A DNA stretch of 64,000 bases, from NCBI RefSeq assembly GCF_000003815.2, contig NC_049987.1:5288116-5352115 (forward strand). The letters run 5' to 3'. The notes under the pieces are model-generated. The model worked only from the letters and a program-made list of their open reading frames with translations. It did not search any database and was not told the DNA's origin. Each line of letters opens with the position of its first letter. Position 1 is the first letter of the stretch. Origin of the DNA: Branchiostoma floridae (lineage: Eukaryota > Chordata > Leptocardii > Amphioxiformes > Branchiostomatidae). The translations under genes and the position numbers were made by a program. This document shows positions 9,696 to 21,817 of the stretch, piece by piece.

Positions 9696-11888
9696 TAGAT
9701 CGTTTTCACAATGACGTCACAATCGCGTTCGAACGTTCGAACGGCCATGTTGGATGATAAGCGGCTCGATCTCCACACGGCTGTGTGTGCACGTGGTGGA
9801 CTCGTACGTGGAAAGAAGCCCTTTTTTTATTCAGAAACAGACTGGACCATGGATGTTTGCCGTGCTAACTGCGAGTTCCATAAACACAGGACACGGACTA
9901 CTCGCCGTTTCTATTCAACAATATTACCTACAGTCCGTCGGCTTTTCAATAACTTGATTAAACCACTCTCCTACCAGCCCACCAACAATAGCCCTGCCGC
10001 GGAGTTTGTGCATGCTTTCTTTTATTTTTGGGAGAAAGTTGGTTTCTGGTACAGGGTATGTCATGGACGTATACCATGTTACACGAAAATGTCAGCAAGC
10101 TTGTTCTATTTCTTATTCATAAAACACGGCACATCGTGTCCTGAGCTGTGAATGATATTTTCACCATTACTGCCCTCGATGTTCTGTCGATAATCAAGCG
10201 AGGATTAAAAATTGTTTGGCTTGTTCACGAGGAACGAAATTAGAACTTTTTTTACCCACGATTGTGTAGCTGGTAGAACAAAACAAAAATTTCTTCAGTC
10301 GCAAACTTTACCTATTAAGTAAGGCAAGACAAAACATGTCAATACACCCCTCACGCGCATCTCAATCGTTGTGTCAGTTTTACGCTCAGCACGGCCCAGT
10401 ACGCTTACCTAAAAGTATGAGATGAGGTGTGTATTGTGCATACGACTGGTACATGATCATATGAAGAAAAATGTCCATACGGACCTCATATGGACTTGAT
10501 ATATACGCTCGTGTGACTGCACGTGAAGGATGCGGTCACACATGCGTATACATTCATGTCCGTATGAGGTTCGTATGAAATTCTTAGCCCCCACGTGCTC
10601 CACAGGTCGCTGGGAAAATNNNNNNNNNNNNNNNNNNNNNNNNNNNNNNNNNNNNNNNNNNNNNNNNNNNNNNNNNNNNNNNNNNNNNNNNNNNNNNNNN
10701 NNNNNNNNNNNNNNNNNNNGTCGCAAACATACTCCCTCGGCCAACTAACTTCTCTAGCATGTTATCTGAGTGTCTATATTTGTTTAATTCCTGCTTTTTC
10801 CCAGTGAGATATGTGAAGCCTGATAGAGACAAATAGTACATAGGGACCTCATATGAACTTTGATAAAGATTCTTTATTGAGACACGGCAAAGGTACAGAG
10901 ACTTCGTAAGGTCTACATGTACAACAGATATACGCACGTGAGACGGCACCCTTACACAAAAAATTGACAGCCCCTTCCGTATCTCGCACGATTTTAGTAT
11001 TGAATCGACAAAGTGTGGCGTGTCTTCCAGCGAGCTTTGCGCTTGTGGCGAGGGAAGTTTCTACAAGTCTGGTCGAGTTCTGTCACCTCCATGCCGCGAC
11101 GGGCACGAAACGCAATTTGGCGTCTGACTAAGCATGTGCTAAGCATTCTCAGAGTTTGAATTTTCAGTATTAAGTGCAACGTTACAGTCTGTCGCAATAA
11201 CGTCAGCGCTAGCAGCCCTGATTCGTATGTTTAACGTTATTTGATCAACTGAATTGTAATTTTGTTAACAGACCTTTCTAATACACATGTTGACAAAGCC
11301 AAAATACGGAAAAAAGACGCGCGCACGAACTTATTTAATACCACTATCCCGCTGGTCCCCACTATCCGCTTGCCTCACGGAGTTAGGGTCGGGGAAGCGC
11401 TAAATCTTGCTCCTTGTTAGGCAAGTGGACAGTGAGGGCCAGCTCGTGCGCGCATGCGGTGGGGATTGGTAGCTAGTCCTCTGCACGCCGCCTGTCAGTA
11501 AAAAAATATCACCCAGGGTAGCGGGCCAGGTACAGTGAATGATCGCGGTTTTTGCGAGGCCGCTTCACCGCGAACTCTAAACCACCGCGAACACTCCATT
11601 TCCCGCTACCGCAAAAGTAAATCCTCGCGATCGGCACCAGCATTAGATCGTTAAAAAAATTGCATTTTTAAAAGTATATAGATCAAGACGTATTATTGCA
11701 ACTTTGTCCTGATTATTGCAACCTTGGCTACATCACTTAATGATTCACAGAATGGAGACAAAACAGCACACTTGAACCCGCAAGTAACTTTGACAGCGCC
11801 GTTCTGTGTTCTAGTCATCCAGGTTATCATCCAACATGGCGCCCACGCGTGATCGAACGGTTTTCGAACGTTCTGTGAAAACGATCTA
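9696..11888. mobile_element. 2.2-kb DNA transposon with long inverted ends, probably non-autonomous
   Basis: The left end TAGATCGTTTTCACA.. continues to ATGTTGGATGATAA. The right end is its inverted counterpart, TTATCATCCAACATGGCG.. to GTGAAAACGATCTA, so the terminal inverted repeats span roughly 60 bp. The 5-bp word TTGTA flanks both ends (9691-9695 and 11889-11893), a likely target duplication. The insertion splits a minisatellite. The only sizeable frame (9711-10151, 146 residues) starts inside the repeat and shows no transposase motif. A 100-N gap (10620-10719) hides part of the interior. A related rearranged copy occurs at 14787-16170. Superfamily not recognised. Confidence 0.85.
10620..10719. 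other. Assembly gap (100 N)
   Basis: Exactly 100 N inside the 9696-11888 transposon. Confidence 1.
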
Positions 11889-12300
11889 TTGTATCAGGAT
11901 TTGGGTTACAGTTTTACGTAAGAGGTTTCAGGTTACAGTTTTAGCAGCAGGTTTAAGGTTACAGTTAATAGTATCAGGTTTCAGGTTACAGTGTCACAGT
12001 AACTGCTTTATGACAGGTTTTGGGTTACAGTTTTACGTAAAAGGTTACAGTTTCATAGTATCCGGTTTTGGGTTACAGTTTTATAGTATCAGGTTTCGGG
12101 TTACAGTTTTAAAGTATCAGGTTTTGGGTTACAGTTTTATAGTATCAGGTTTCGGGTTACAGTTTTATAGTAACAGGTTTCGGGTTACAGTTTTATAGTA
12201 ACAGGTTTCAGGTTATAGTTTTATAGTATCAGGTTTCAGATTACAGTTTTACAGTAACTGCTTTACGACAGGTTTTGGGTTACAGGTTTATTTACGGTAA
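11889..12300 (+). repeat. Minisatellite of about 28-30 bp units
   Basis: Repeated unit of the form AGTATCAGGTTTCGGGTTAC followed by AGTTTTAT, in about a dozen copies with small variations. The same unit lies left of the transposon (9659-9695), showing that the transposon inserted into a pre-existing array. The plus-strand frame across it (11836-12198) is a repeat artefact. Confidence 0.9.
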
Positions 12301-12872
12301 CAGATTTACTGCAGCTGTAGCCATGGGAATTCGTCTGTGGAAGCCGTTTTATGGTCTGGTTTATTTCCTGATCGTAAACATATGTTCCGTTGTATTCGTA
12401 GTTTCTGAAATCAACCTCGTATACTGCTCGCATGTAGTTCAACCTTGGTGGCCGTTAAAACAATTACTGCTTTGTCAACAAGAACAGGCAAAATTGGGGT
12501 TTGGGTTAGAGTTACTCCTTTTATATAATTCCTTTGACCCAGCAGGTCGCATAGCTCATATGATCATGTTTACGACAGAAAATTGAGGGCATGTTTGGGG
12601 CATTGTTGAATGTCTGGTACAATCCTAGCCACACATCTGCATTTATATAGGCAATCATTGGTAAGCACCTTGTTTATGCCAATCTTGGGTCAGTATAAGT
12701 AAAATGTGTATACATTTGAGCTGTCTTAATCATGTTGTTTTACCACAAAGTGAAAGGAATGACAAAATAGGTAATCATACAAGAAAAGGTTGTCACCGAT
12801 CCTTTGCAACAATTATCATCAATTTACCATAACATACATTGAACAAGAAAGAAGAATCTGTGTAACTTTCTG
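12301..12872. other. Noncoding, possibly downstream of mucin-like gene A
   Basis: No domain or clear exon is seen. If gene A has a last exon like that of gene B, it should lie in the gap at 12873-13395 or here. I could not find a sequence matching the conserved tail of copy B in this stretch. Confidence 0.4.
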
Positions 12873-13395
12873 NNNNNNNNNNNNNNNNNNNNNNNNNNNN
12901 NNNNNNNNNNNNNNNNNNNNNNNNNNNNNNNNNNNNNNNNNNNNNNNNNNNNNNNNNNNNNNNNNNNNNNNNNNNNNNNNNNNNNNNNNNNNNNNNNNNN
13001 NNNNNNNNNNNNNNNNNNNNNNNNNNNNNNNNNNNNNNNNNNNNNNNNNNNNNNNNNNNNNNNNNNNNNNNNNNNNNNNNNNNNNNNNNNNNNNNNNNNN
13101 NNNNNNNNNNNNNNNNNNNNNNNNNNNNNNNNNNNNNNNNNNNNNNNNNNNNNNNNNNNNNNNNNNNNNNNNNNNNNNNNNNNNNNNNNNNNNNNNNNNN
13201 NNNNNNNNNNNNNNNNNNNNNNNNNNNNNNNNNNNNNNNNNNNNNNNNNNNNNNNNNNNNNNNNNNNNNNNNNNNNNNNNNNNNNNNNNNNNNNNNNNNN
13301 NNNNNNNNNNNNNNNNNNNNNNNNNNNNNNNNNNNNNNNNNNNNNNNNNNNNNNNNNNNNNNNNNNNNNNNNNNNNNNNNNNNNNNNNNNNNNNN
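12873..13395. other. Assembly gap (523 N)
   Basis: Interrupts the 3' half of mucin-like gene A. Confidence 1.
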
Positions 13396-14433
13396 TCCGT
13401 CTTTAACGGGAGTGATGTTACATAGTTGTTCCACAGTGGTAGGTGGGACTGATGTTTCTATCGTGGTAGGAGGGGCCGATGTGATCATACTAGTAGGTGG
13501 GACTGATGTTTCTATAGTTGTTTCCATAGTGGTAGGCGGGACTGATGTTACAAAAGTTGTTTCCATAGTGGTTGGAGGGGTTGATGTGATCTTAGTTGTA
13601 GGAGGGGCTGATGTGATCTTTGTTGTTTCCATGGTGGTTGAAGGGGTTGATGTGATCTTAGTTGTAGGAGGGACTGATGTGATCTTTGTTGTTTCCATAG
13701 TCGTAGGTGGGGCTGATGTGATCAAAGTTGTGTGTGGGACTGACTTTCCAATAGTTGTCGGAGGCACTGATGTGAACATAGTTGTAGGTGGGACTGATGT
13801 GATTATTGTTGGAGGTGGGACTGATGTTTCCATAGTCGTTTCCGGGGATGTTGTTATGGATGATGTTGAGGAATAAGATCCGGTCGTTTGTGATACTTGT
13901 AGAAGCTTCCGGAAGTGGTTAGTAGATTCATTTCTTCCATAGACAGTAATTTGTTCATCTATATTACCTTTGATATTTTCGAAACGCCATATATGATATT
14001 TGTCAGACTTTCTTGAATCGTCTTGTGTTCCTCTATATAGTCTCTGCTTGTCTTTGTAAGCATTTGGTATCCTTGACAATTTTCTGTGGTTATTCATTGC
14101 CCTGATTGTTTTGCTGGTTGTAGTATGATTCCTATATTCCATGTTTTGCAAATAGGTTCGCTGCAGAATATCTCCGATCATGTTTCTTTTTTGTTCGACT
14201 TGAAACTGCCCGTGGATGGGTTGCTGTACTTCGTTGCCTTCTCCAGACAGAACTGAGACTGAGTTTAGCCATAGTCTCATAGTTGTGTGCTCTATTTGTG
14301 CTTGAACTAGTATCAACAGGGCAAGCATGGAGATAGTAAACAATACAGTCATTGCGCGAGGATTTCGACAGTGCGTTTGCTGTGGAAGGGACTTTGGTCC
14401 GACACACGGACGTGGACATGGTTTCCCAGCCAT
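13396..14433 (-). CDS. Mucin-like membrane or secreted protein, copy A (partial, runs into gap)
   Basis: The minus-strand exon starts after an acceptor at 14515-14516. The frame opens at ATG 14433, immediately preceded by an in-frame TGA. An internal ATG at 14352 begins MTVLFTISMLALLILVQAQ, a good signal peptide, and may be the real start. The mature N-terminal region (about 120 residues) has no cysteine, is basic in its middle, and carries N-glycosylation sequons. Then follows a Thr/Ser/Pro repeat region (about 13411-13845) of imperfect 9-residue units of TTMETSVPP type, typical of O-glycosylated stalks. Past the repeats the frame reads EQLCNITPVKDG and enters the gap, so this end differs from copy B. 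Paralogue of the gene at 22610-26373; residues in the N-terminal region are largely conserved. Function unknown; surface or extracellular role inferred. Confidence 0.8.
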
Positions 14434-14994
14434 TCACTCCTATAGGGTCTTCCTTTAATCCACATTTGTATTACCAACTTGTTGAGGAGAGAATGCCTTC
14501 TGTTGGTGGAGTACCTAATGGTAAAAATGTGTATGGTTGATTAGATTTCAATTTACTTATTTTTCAATTGATTTCATATTTTTATTTATTGATTTCTACT
14601 TAGATTTCAATTTGTCGAATGTTATCATTAATTAGTTTATTACCTCTGCTAGCTTGATTCTGGACATCCAGTTTAATTACCTTCGCCAGAATGGCAAGGT
14701 TATGCTTTGGGTTGAAAATTTTTTGTGTCACAATATGTAGGTCACTCGCATATAAGTAGAGCACCTGTGGATGGACATACATGATATAGATCGTTTTCAC
14801 AGAACGTTTGAAAACCGCTTCGTCACGCGTGGGCGCCATGTTGGATGATAACCTGGATGACTAGTAGAACACAGAACGGTGCTATCAAAGTTACTTGTGG
14901 GTTCAAGTGTGCTGTTAATCATTCAGTGAGGTAGCCAAGGCTAGATATCAGGACAAAGTGGCAATAATGCCATTCAACGATCTAACGCTGGTGC

Positions 14995-15442
14995 TAGGGC
15001 TGGGTATCGGTACAACGAACCGGTACAAAACCGGTTTTTCTTTTTGAACCGGTCCAGAAAAACCGGACCTGAACAAATTAGGTGGACCGGATGTTGGACC
15101 GATTAGAAAATTAACAGATTATTTTATCAGGCATTCACACGTTTTGGCGCTTGTAGGTGGAAGAAAATAACAAGTGTGAAGTAGAGTAGAGTTTATGAGT
15201 AACTTCTACTAAATTTTACAGCCAATTTCACAGTTGCAAATAGCGTTGTAGGATTTTAAAACGCCAGTGTAAGTCTAATACTCCACCCAACAGATTTCTT
15301 TGTAGTGAAATGGGCCATTGGTATGAGTCATACTGAATCAGGTCCAGGTTCAGGTCCGGACCTGGACCTGATCCTTTGGACCTGAACCTTTGGACCTGAA
15401 CCGGACCTGGACCTGAATTTTCTGTACCGGTACCCACCCCTA
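14995..15442. mobile_element. 448-bp hAT-type MITE, copy 1
   Basis: Ends TAGGGCTGGGTATCGGTAC and GTACCGGTACCCACCCCTA are inverted. A perfect 8-bp direct repeat GCTGGTGC flanks the element (14987-14994 and 15443-15450), indicating hAT-type insertion. The interior is full of ACCGG and GGTCCAGGT/ACCTGGACC palindromic strings. A 448-bp second copy in opposite orientation is at 56789-57236. It is nested inside the transposon copy 14787-16170. Confidence 0.9.
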
Positions 15443-15507
15443 GCTGGTGCCGATGGTCGAATACCCGGACATCTGTTGTCCACTACCCTGAGTGACTATA
15501 TAACGTT

Positions 15508-15992
15508 ATGGTCTCATTGATGTATCACTCCGCTAGTGGGGACCCTAAAAGAGATCCGAGCCAAAAACTGAACGGCTGTATAGACGCATGTTTTTAGCGG
15601 TGAGAAATTCCCTTTTAGCCAGCGGAACTGATATCAAAAGTTAGATTGGTGAAATTTTGTTTCTAGCTGAAGAAATAAGCAGGTAAAGTTTGGCAGCCGC
15701 GCGCTAGATCGGAGGTACACAGTCGTGGGTTCTGAGTGGTGCGGTTGTACAATAGCAGCGAAAAAGTGCCTTTTGTGGGGATTGACTAATCGTAGTTTGT
15801 AATTGCTATAAAAAAAGTTTCTATGTATAGTTTACATTGGCAATTTTTTCCCACGATATAGGGTAAATGTGCTCGACAAAGAATGAAAAATCTGCTGAAA
15901 TTTCACGTAGCTTCATTATGAACGCGCCCATTTAAACCACGAATTATAACATAGAAGTCTATGGGAAGAAGAAACTCATCAATGAGACCTTA
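15508..15992. mobile_element. Nested inverted-repeat element, about 485 bp
   Basis: GGTCTCATTGATG at 15510 is mirrored by CATCAATGAGACC ending at 15989. It lies between two blocks homologous to the larger transposon, which supports insertion after that transposon. No coding frame. Confidence 0.65.
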
Positions 15993-16170
15993 AGTAGAAT
16001 CCTATCATATACTGATGATATAGGCTGCGCGCGGAGGACTAGCTACCGATCCCCCACGGCTCGCTCGCACGAACTTGTCTACCTGTCCCATTATCCAGCT
16101 GCCCCCACTATCAGCTTGCCTAACAAGGGAAAAAATATTTGGCGCTTCTCTGACTCTGACTCCGTGTGAC

Positions 16171-17984
16171 GATTATGGTTTTCCACTCCGGTCAAAACTG
16201 AGCTACGGCGGGCTTTAGCCAACTACGACATAGTTTGACAAGGCGCGACGTAGTCTGGCGAACTCCCGCGTAGTTCACACAACGAGCTCCAATACGACTT
16301 GACTTTTGGCCCAAGCACATGCCTGAAGTACGGTCTGACTCAACTACGTCGTAAGTAACCATAGCCTGACTACAATCGCTCTCCTAGCCCGACAATTACC
16401 ATGTTTAGCCATACTGTGACAAAGTTGGACTACAATGTCTTACCTCATCAATTTGTACGTCACCTTGACACCGTAACGTTACTGTATTCTCCCCCCAATA
16501 CGCTAAAATGAGTACAAGACAAACAATCCAGCGTATAGCCAATATGAAAACCGGAAGAATTCCCTGAGGGTAAGGTATGGTCGTTTTAAACAGGAGGAGA
16601 CATTGGCACATGTTTTCTACAATAATAGCTACGCATCATGTGTGGTAACTTGCATGGTATGAAGCTTTTCAAACGCCGTTCACAGCGACAGAAGTAAACC
16701 TTCATTTCTTCACCTGGAATCTACACAGTAAATATATTCCCACCTGTGGTACAAAATTGGTGACAACGTTCGAGATCTTCAAGCTTGCAGCAATGACCTT
16801 CCCGTGTTACACCCTGTCTGTAATGCTGTCTAACCGGTTAACCTGTCCCTAGACTTGACTTAGCTTGAGGTTAAAGTTCAACCACGAACGTGGGGAACGT
16901 ATATGCTCATTGTGCAAATAACTGGAACAAGTGACCGTAGGTAACATACTCTGTGACCTAATTATGATTTATGTCGGTTGTGATGTTTTCTGTGGGGTAT
17001 GACACGGTGTTTATATCGCATACAGAACACATCACATCAGCTTATACCAAAAACTTACTTAAAAGCTAACATACCTATCACTGCCAAATTTAAAACACAG
17101 CGAAATCAGTGTCTATTCCAACATGTCACATTTGTAACTGACGAAGAGGACAACACTATAGATAAATATTATGCAAATTAAGACCTAATTTGCCTAATAA
17201 TGAGAAAATGCTATAATCAGTTGTAAATGACGGGAATTTCTTACTTAGCATTTGTAAGTTATGTTCAGGTGAGCATCATCGACTAATAATTATGCAAATG
17301 AGGGTCGTATTTACATAAATTATTATGTTGTGTACGTCAGTTATCTGGGCGGAGGAGATTTTTGTCTCCAAGCAGACATGTTAGCTAGATGAAAAAAAAA
17401 GAAGAATTTGGCCAAATTATTTGACATGGGATAGCGTGGTGGTTCTGTGGCCTTGCTTATGAATAAGCTTTAATCAATTTGATGATGGAAGTCAGTTGGG
17501 ATGGATAAAGGGGAATTTTCCACCGCTATATACGCACTTTCATGCAGCCGTTTAATTCTGGTTTCTAAATAATTTGAAAATAGATCAACCGAAAGAAATA
17601 TTGTTTGTTCGCATGATCTATAAAAGGTAATAAATATGTGGGTTGCAAGTAGATGTGTCCGATTCTCCGGAAGTTTGAAAAATTCTGCCAGAATTTTGGC
17701 GAATTCTGGAAACGCGAGCCAGAATTCTGGAACCCGAGTCTACAGTACATCTAATTACAACCTACATATTCATGACTCTTCAATGTATCATAGTTTCAAA
17801 TACAAAAAAATATTTGTTGAATATATTTTCAAATTATTAAGGTCTACCGACATTAACCTGGATATCCGGAAATAAACTTGGGCCTGATAATATTGTGAAT
17901 TTTTTATCCATTCAATCTTATGCTAGTAATGATCTTTCTGCATGGATCTTGATTACCTTTGCTAGTATGTTATGTTTTCGGTAG
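16171..17984. other. First intron of mucin-like gene A, mostly unrecognised
   Basis: No gene recognised. From about 17520 rightwards the sequence aligns with 26480-26900 (shared AAAATTCTGCCAGA, GTAGATGTGTCC, ATGATCTATAAA strings), marking the tandem duplication. Confidence 0.55.
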
Positions 17985-18043
<59 letters not shown>

Positions 18044-18076
18044 TTGTGTGTGTGTTTGTGTGTGTTTGTGTGTGTT

Positions 18077-18125
<49 letters not shown>

Positions 18126-18172
18126 TTGTGTGCGCGCGCGTGTGTGTGTATGTGTGTGCGCGTGTTTGTGTA

Positions 18173-18208
<36 letters not shown>

Positions 18209-18272
18209 CGTGTGCGTGTGCGTGCGCGTGCGTGTGCGTGTGCGTGCGTGTGCGTGAGTGTGCGTGTGTGTA
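17985..18272. repeat. (TG)n microsatellite with TTTG and CG interruptions
   Basis: Long TG/GTTT/GCGC tract. It lies in the intron of copy A and is absent from the equivalent place in copy B (about 26900). Cys-Val and His-Thr frames across it are artefacts. Confidence 0.97.
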
Positions 18273-18718
18273 GCGTCTGTTATGGTACTGCACCGGAACT
18301 TCCGAGTTTGATATCTCGAGTTCTGGACATGCTTCGGTTGTGGCAAAGAGTTAGAGGTGTAGGTATGGGATCCCTAGTCTGCTATAATTTCTTAAAGGCT
18401 CCCTTGGAATTTAGCTACCAAGTAAACTGAAGGGACCAGCCTAAAGATTCATAAATAAATAATCTAATGGGGCATCGCGAATTCGTGCATACAAACGTCC
18501 CATGCATGCGCGCTCAACCATGAGTTTTAGGTCCACTTCGATTCACTTCAGACAACTTTTCGCTACATGTGTTTACTTGGCTATAAAACCGACCAAAGCA
18601 CGAACCGAAGTACCCAGTGATATCTACAATCATGATAAAAGATATTTATCTAGCTATGTTGGCCCAAATATCAAACTCTGACAAAAAAGTTTTCTTTTAC
18701 ACAAACAATTTATCTTAC

Positions 18719-18812
18719 GTGCTGACGTTTCGATGCCTATCATCAGACATTTTCATTATAGCTTCCGGATAGCCAGCCGGAGTTCTGCTTCTCGCCGCTA
18801 TATATCGCCGAT
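18719..18812 (-). promoter_or_regulatory. Core promoter and first exon of mucin-like gene A
   Basis: On the minus strand a TATA-like GATATATAGC (about 18798-18805) is followed by a short stretch and the sequence GGCATCGAAACGTCAGCAC, then a donor GTAAGA (GT at 18718-18717). The same arrangement occurs in copy B at 27290-27360. The exon contains an upstream ATG whose frame begins MSDDRHRNVS. Transcription start is inferred from TATA spacing. Confidence 0.55.
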
Positions 18813-18982
18813 GTAGGTGGCGCTTTTACGGTGAGAACACAATCCCAGAGAACACTATCGTCAGGAGGTAAGATTAACTTATTCTATAAAAGAAAACTCT
18901 ACTATGCAATGACCTACCGACATGATGAAATTATTTTCGGTAGTAAAAGAAGCCGTGTGTATTTGCATCCACTGGGCCTTCC

Positions 18983-19177
18983 TAAAGCCCCGTTTACAAA
19001 TCAAGAATTTAGCTCGGCCGAGTTGTCAGCGAGCTCTAAATTGCGAGGAGGCATGAATCTGATGCCTAAGAACAAATGGCAGAGTTTCTTCGTCGGTATC
19101 AGGGTCATGCCTCCTCGTAATTTAGAGCTCGCAGACTCGTCGTCCGATCGATTTTCTTGATTTGTAAACGGGGCTTA
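18983..19177. mobile_element. Foldback MITE with AAGCCCCGTTTAC ends
   Basis: AAGCCCCGTTTACAAATCAA on the left is mirrored by TTGATTTGTAAACGGGGCTT on the right. The inner inverted arms (GAGCTCTAAATTGCGAGGAG against CTCCTCGTAATTTAGAGCTC) are shared with elements at 19379-19568 and 28718-28795. Those two have different outer ends, so the core seems to have been re-used by two end types. Confidence 0.8.
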
Positions 19178-19378
19178 AGGGGGTACGGATCGTAGAAAGA
19201 GTTCGGCAGAAACGTGGAATAATTGGCCAGGAGAGTTAGTCTAAGGGAAGGTTTAACATGAAATAAATACAATATCAACCAACACAAGAATCATTTCTAC
19301 TAAGTGAGTGAAACCCTAGCCTATGGTGGCCAAACTCTCCTGGCAAATACCATCGATATAGCCAGAGTGTAGTTTTTA

Positions 19379-19568
19379 TACCCTCGTCACATGTAGCTAA
19401 AATCGATCGGACGACGAATCTGCGAGCTCTAAATTGCGAGGAGGCATGACCCTACCGGGAAGGGGAGAACTTTGCCATTTTTCGTCGGCAGCAGGGTCAT
19501 GCCTCCTCGTAATTTAGAGCTCGCAGACTCGTCGTCCGATCGATGTTTCGCTACATGTGACGGGGGTA
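19379..19568. mobile_element. Foldback MITE with TACCC..GTCACATGTAGC ends
   Basis: Left TACCCTCGTCACATGTAGC and right GCTACATGTGACGGGGGTA are inverted. The inner core matches the neighbouring element at 18983-19177, including CCTCGTAATTTAGAGCTCGC. No coding frame. Confidence 0.8.
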
Positions 19569-20244
19569 TAGGCCTGGTATTGTCTACCGGTGTACTCGGT
19601 GTACTCAGAAAATCTTTCCGAGCGACGTTTTTCTAAACGATTACAACGAACTAGATGAAATTATGATAACAGAGAGTAACTGACCTTTTCCATGAGTGTG
19701 GCGACATCCAACACTACATTTCCTCGCACAGAAGAGTGTATACTAACTCTGTATGTTTACATTGTCTACTCGATCTGTGTGGATCCCTATATAAAGTGGT
19801 AGACGCCCACTGTTATCAGGTTAACGCCCGCTTGATTACGTGTACTATTTAGAGGCCTAGCTTGTTAGTCAAGTTTTGACGACAAAGGGTCACTAATTTC
19901 AGTTGACCTTTCTCACACATCTGAAATGTATAGCAGACTGTGTCACTTAAGCAAAGGTAAGCACATTTTCTCGTATCAGTTTTGACCAAAGAATTCGGAT
20001 AAAGATGCTTTGTTCCAGTGCCTAACGCCATGCAGGCCTACAATTACTTCACTGCGCGTACCGGCACTGTATACATGTAACGTTAGTTATCGAAAAACGA
20101 ACGAGTCATTGCAACACTGTTGTAATGATTCGTGAGAAACAAGTCATGTGATTTGCCACTGCCACAATATTATGTAATCGCGACCACGTTGAGCAACTCT
20201 TGAGCACTTAGTGATTAAGTCCATTTCAGCCAAGTGGAAACAAG
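19569..20244. other. Upstream flank of gene A, no feature recognised
   Basis: Partly alignable with about 27890-27970 of copy B (CTGGTATTGTCTACCGGTGT shared). No exon seen. Confidence 0.4.
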
Positions 20245-20470
20245 GGACCGTGTAGCCCAGTACAAGGACGTTATATGGTGTGTTCGGCCCGTGACCGAGA
20301 GGTTGCGGGTTTGAATCCGACTGCCGTGTTACCGGTATACCGATCTTGTGCCCTTGGGAAAGGCACTTTACACGACTTTTCTCACTTTACTCAGGTGAAA
20401 ATGAGTACCTAGCTTTGGCTAGGGCCGTCCTTCGGATAGGACGTTAAATCTCAAGTTCGCACGGACATGG
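20245..20470 (+). mobile_element. tRNA-derived SINE, copy 1 (diverged)
   Basis: Starts GGACCGTGTAGCCCAGTA (degenerate A box) and has B-box-like GGGTTTGAATCC at 20307-20318. It continues with CTTGTGCCCTTGGGAAAGGC and GATAGGACGTTAAAT, which are shared with SINEs at 47213-47556 and 47930-48292. A 15-20 bp insertion separates the A and B boxes, so it is likely inactive. Confidence 0.75.
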
Positions 20471-20479
20471 CTGAACTCG

Positions 20480-20865
20480 GAATACAGAGAATGGCTGCCT
20501 GCGACTAGATTCCAGATCTCGGGTCGGGCCACCAGAAATAGCCACAAATTGAACAGTCATATGTCTAGAACAAACCGTTATAGCAACTCACCGATTTCCT
20601 ATATGAGCAATCTGCTCAATGCATCCGGACCATAATTCCAGCATTAGTCATTGTCATATCCATGTCACCAAAATAGTACTCCCCTGTTATCAGACAATCT
20701 TCCAAATGAAATTTCAACCTATGTATATATGTATATAGTACTTATTCCTAGTAACGTGTAATATTTGAATCTTTTTATTGTGTGTTTCGAATGTAAATTG
20801 AATACAATTCAGTGGTCACACTGCGAATTTTCAATAAAGTCATCATCTCATCTCATCTCATCTCA
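20480..20865 (+). mobile_element. LINE 3' end fragment with (ATCTC)n tail
   Basis: The segment ends TTTTCAATAAAGTCATC followed by about four ATCTC units at 20845-20865. Hexamer plus tandem tail is the LINE 3' layout seen elsewhere here. No coding sequence remains. Confidence 0.5.
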
Positions 20866-21290
20866 ACACTATCGCCACTAGAGCGGTTTTCGATGAGCCC
20901 TGCGTACATAAACATAGAATAAATTTAAAGGTTCAAATCACTTTAAATGCATCAATGATAAAAATCTTATACAACAAACCCAAGAAACAAATAAAACAAG
21001 CAAGAAAATATAACGAATGAAGTAAATAAGGTAGATAATGGAATATGCATATTAATGATTATAAACAAAACAAAATAATCAGTGTTAAGTAGCGAGATAT
21101 TCATGGTTGTACATGCGTTAAATATAGACTGGTTTATTGGTTGAAACTCCTGGCAGCCAAAATGGCTGAATTGCAAGACTAACATGGAATCAACAGAGAT
21201 TGTTGTTTTCAGTTTAGATGGAAGAGATCGAGAGTTAATTCTATAACACTGGGTATTTGTACCTGAGTATTGGGCTAACATGTTGCCTTG
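20866..21290. repeat. Distal end of tandem duplication, copy A
   Basis: Shares CACTAGAGCGGTTTT, ATGCATCAATGATAAAAAT, TATACAACAAACC and further blocks with 29785-30151, in the same order and orientation. Similarity fades after ATTTGTACCT(G/C)AGTATTGG near 21284. This marks the outer limit of the duplicated unit upstream of mucin-like gene A. Confidence 0.8.
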
Positions 21291-21817
21291 GTCTGGCCAA
21301 GTTTGTCTGAAAATTCCATAAAATATATATAAACTATATACGCCAGATAGAAATCCTTCAGTCAATAGAACTAACTGATGTTGAGTCGTGCATGCATTCT
21401 GCATTCAGCAAAGTTTAGGTTAGCAAGTTTAGATGAAAATGTAGGATTGAAAGGGTTTTTCAGTGTGACACCATATCTGAACTACAGGCGCTACAGCAAG
21501 TAAATTCTATGGATGACATCCTCTGCAGACTGCAAAAATAGTGAGATAGGGCGAAAAAAACAAGACGGATAAAAGAACAACAAGATGACTAAATTTTCAA
21601 AATAGACACCATAAACGTTGTAACAATAATTGAAGCGACAAATCATGGTAGAACAGATTGCTACAAGGTGTTATTTCCTGTAGTAAAAGTGACACTTATG
21701 GTTTTCATATTAGTGCCACCTTTACAACTATCCTTTGGCAACTAGATACACTTCTACAACTACAGTCGTGGATACCTCTCCACTATAATTGGATACAGCA
21801 CACATATTGCTCATTTT
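21291..21817. other. Noncoding up to gap
   Basis: No exon recognised. Frames running into the following N run are not supported. Confidence 0.4.

Larger units (their letters stand above)
14787..16170. mobile_element. Second, inverted and degenerate copy of the 9696-11888 transposon
   Basis: It starts TAGATCGTTTTCACAGAACG and continues into GGCGCCATGTTGGATGATAA, matching the right end of the 9696-11888 element in reverse. After two nested insertions (14995-15442 and about 15508-15992), homology resumes: GAGGACTAGCTACCGATCCC near 16037 corresponds to the reverse of 11460-11490, and CTTGCCTAACAAGG near 16117 to the reverse of about 11420. The opposite inverted end was not found. It sits in the first intron of mucin-like gene A. 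Confidence 0.75.

Noticed and set aside
9711-10151. 146-residue frame in the 2.2-kb transposon as a transposase
   Set aside because: Begins inside the inverted end; no DDE-type acidic pattern, zinc finger or similarity I can name.
17918-18430. Cys-Val and His-Thr rich frames
   Set aside because: Translation of the TG/CA microsatellite on both strands.
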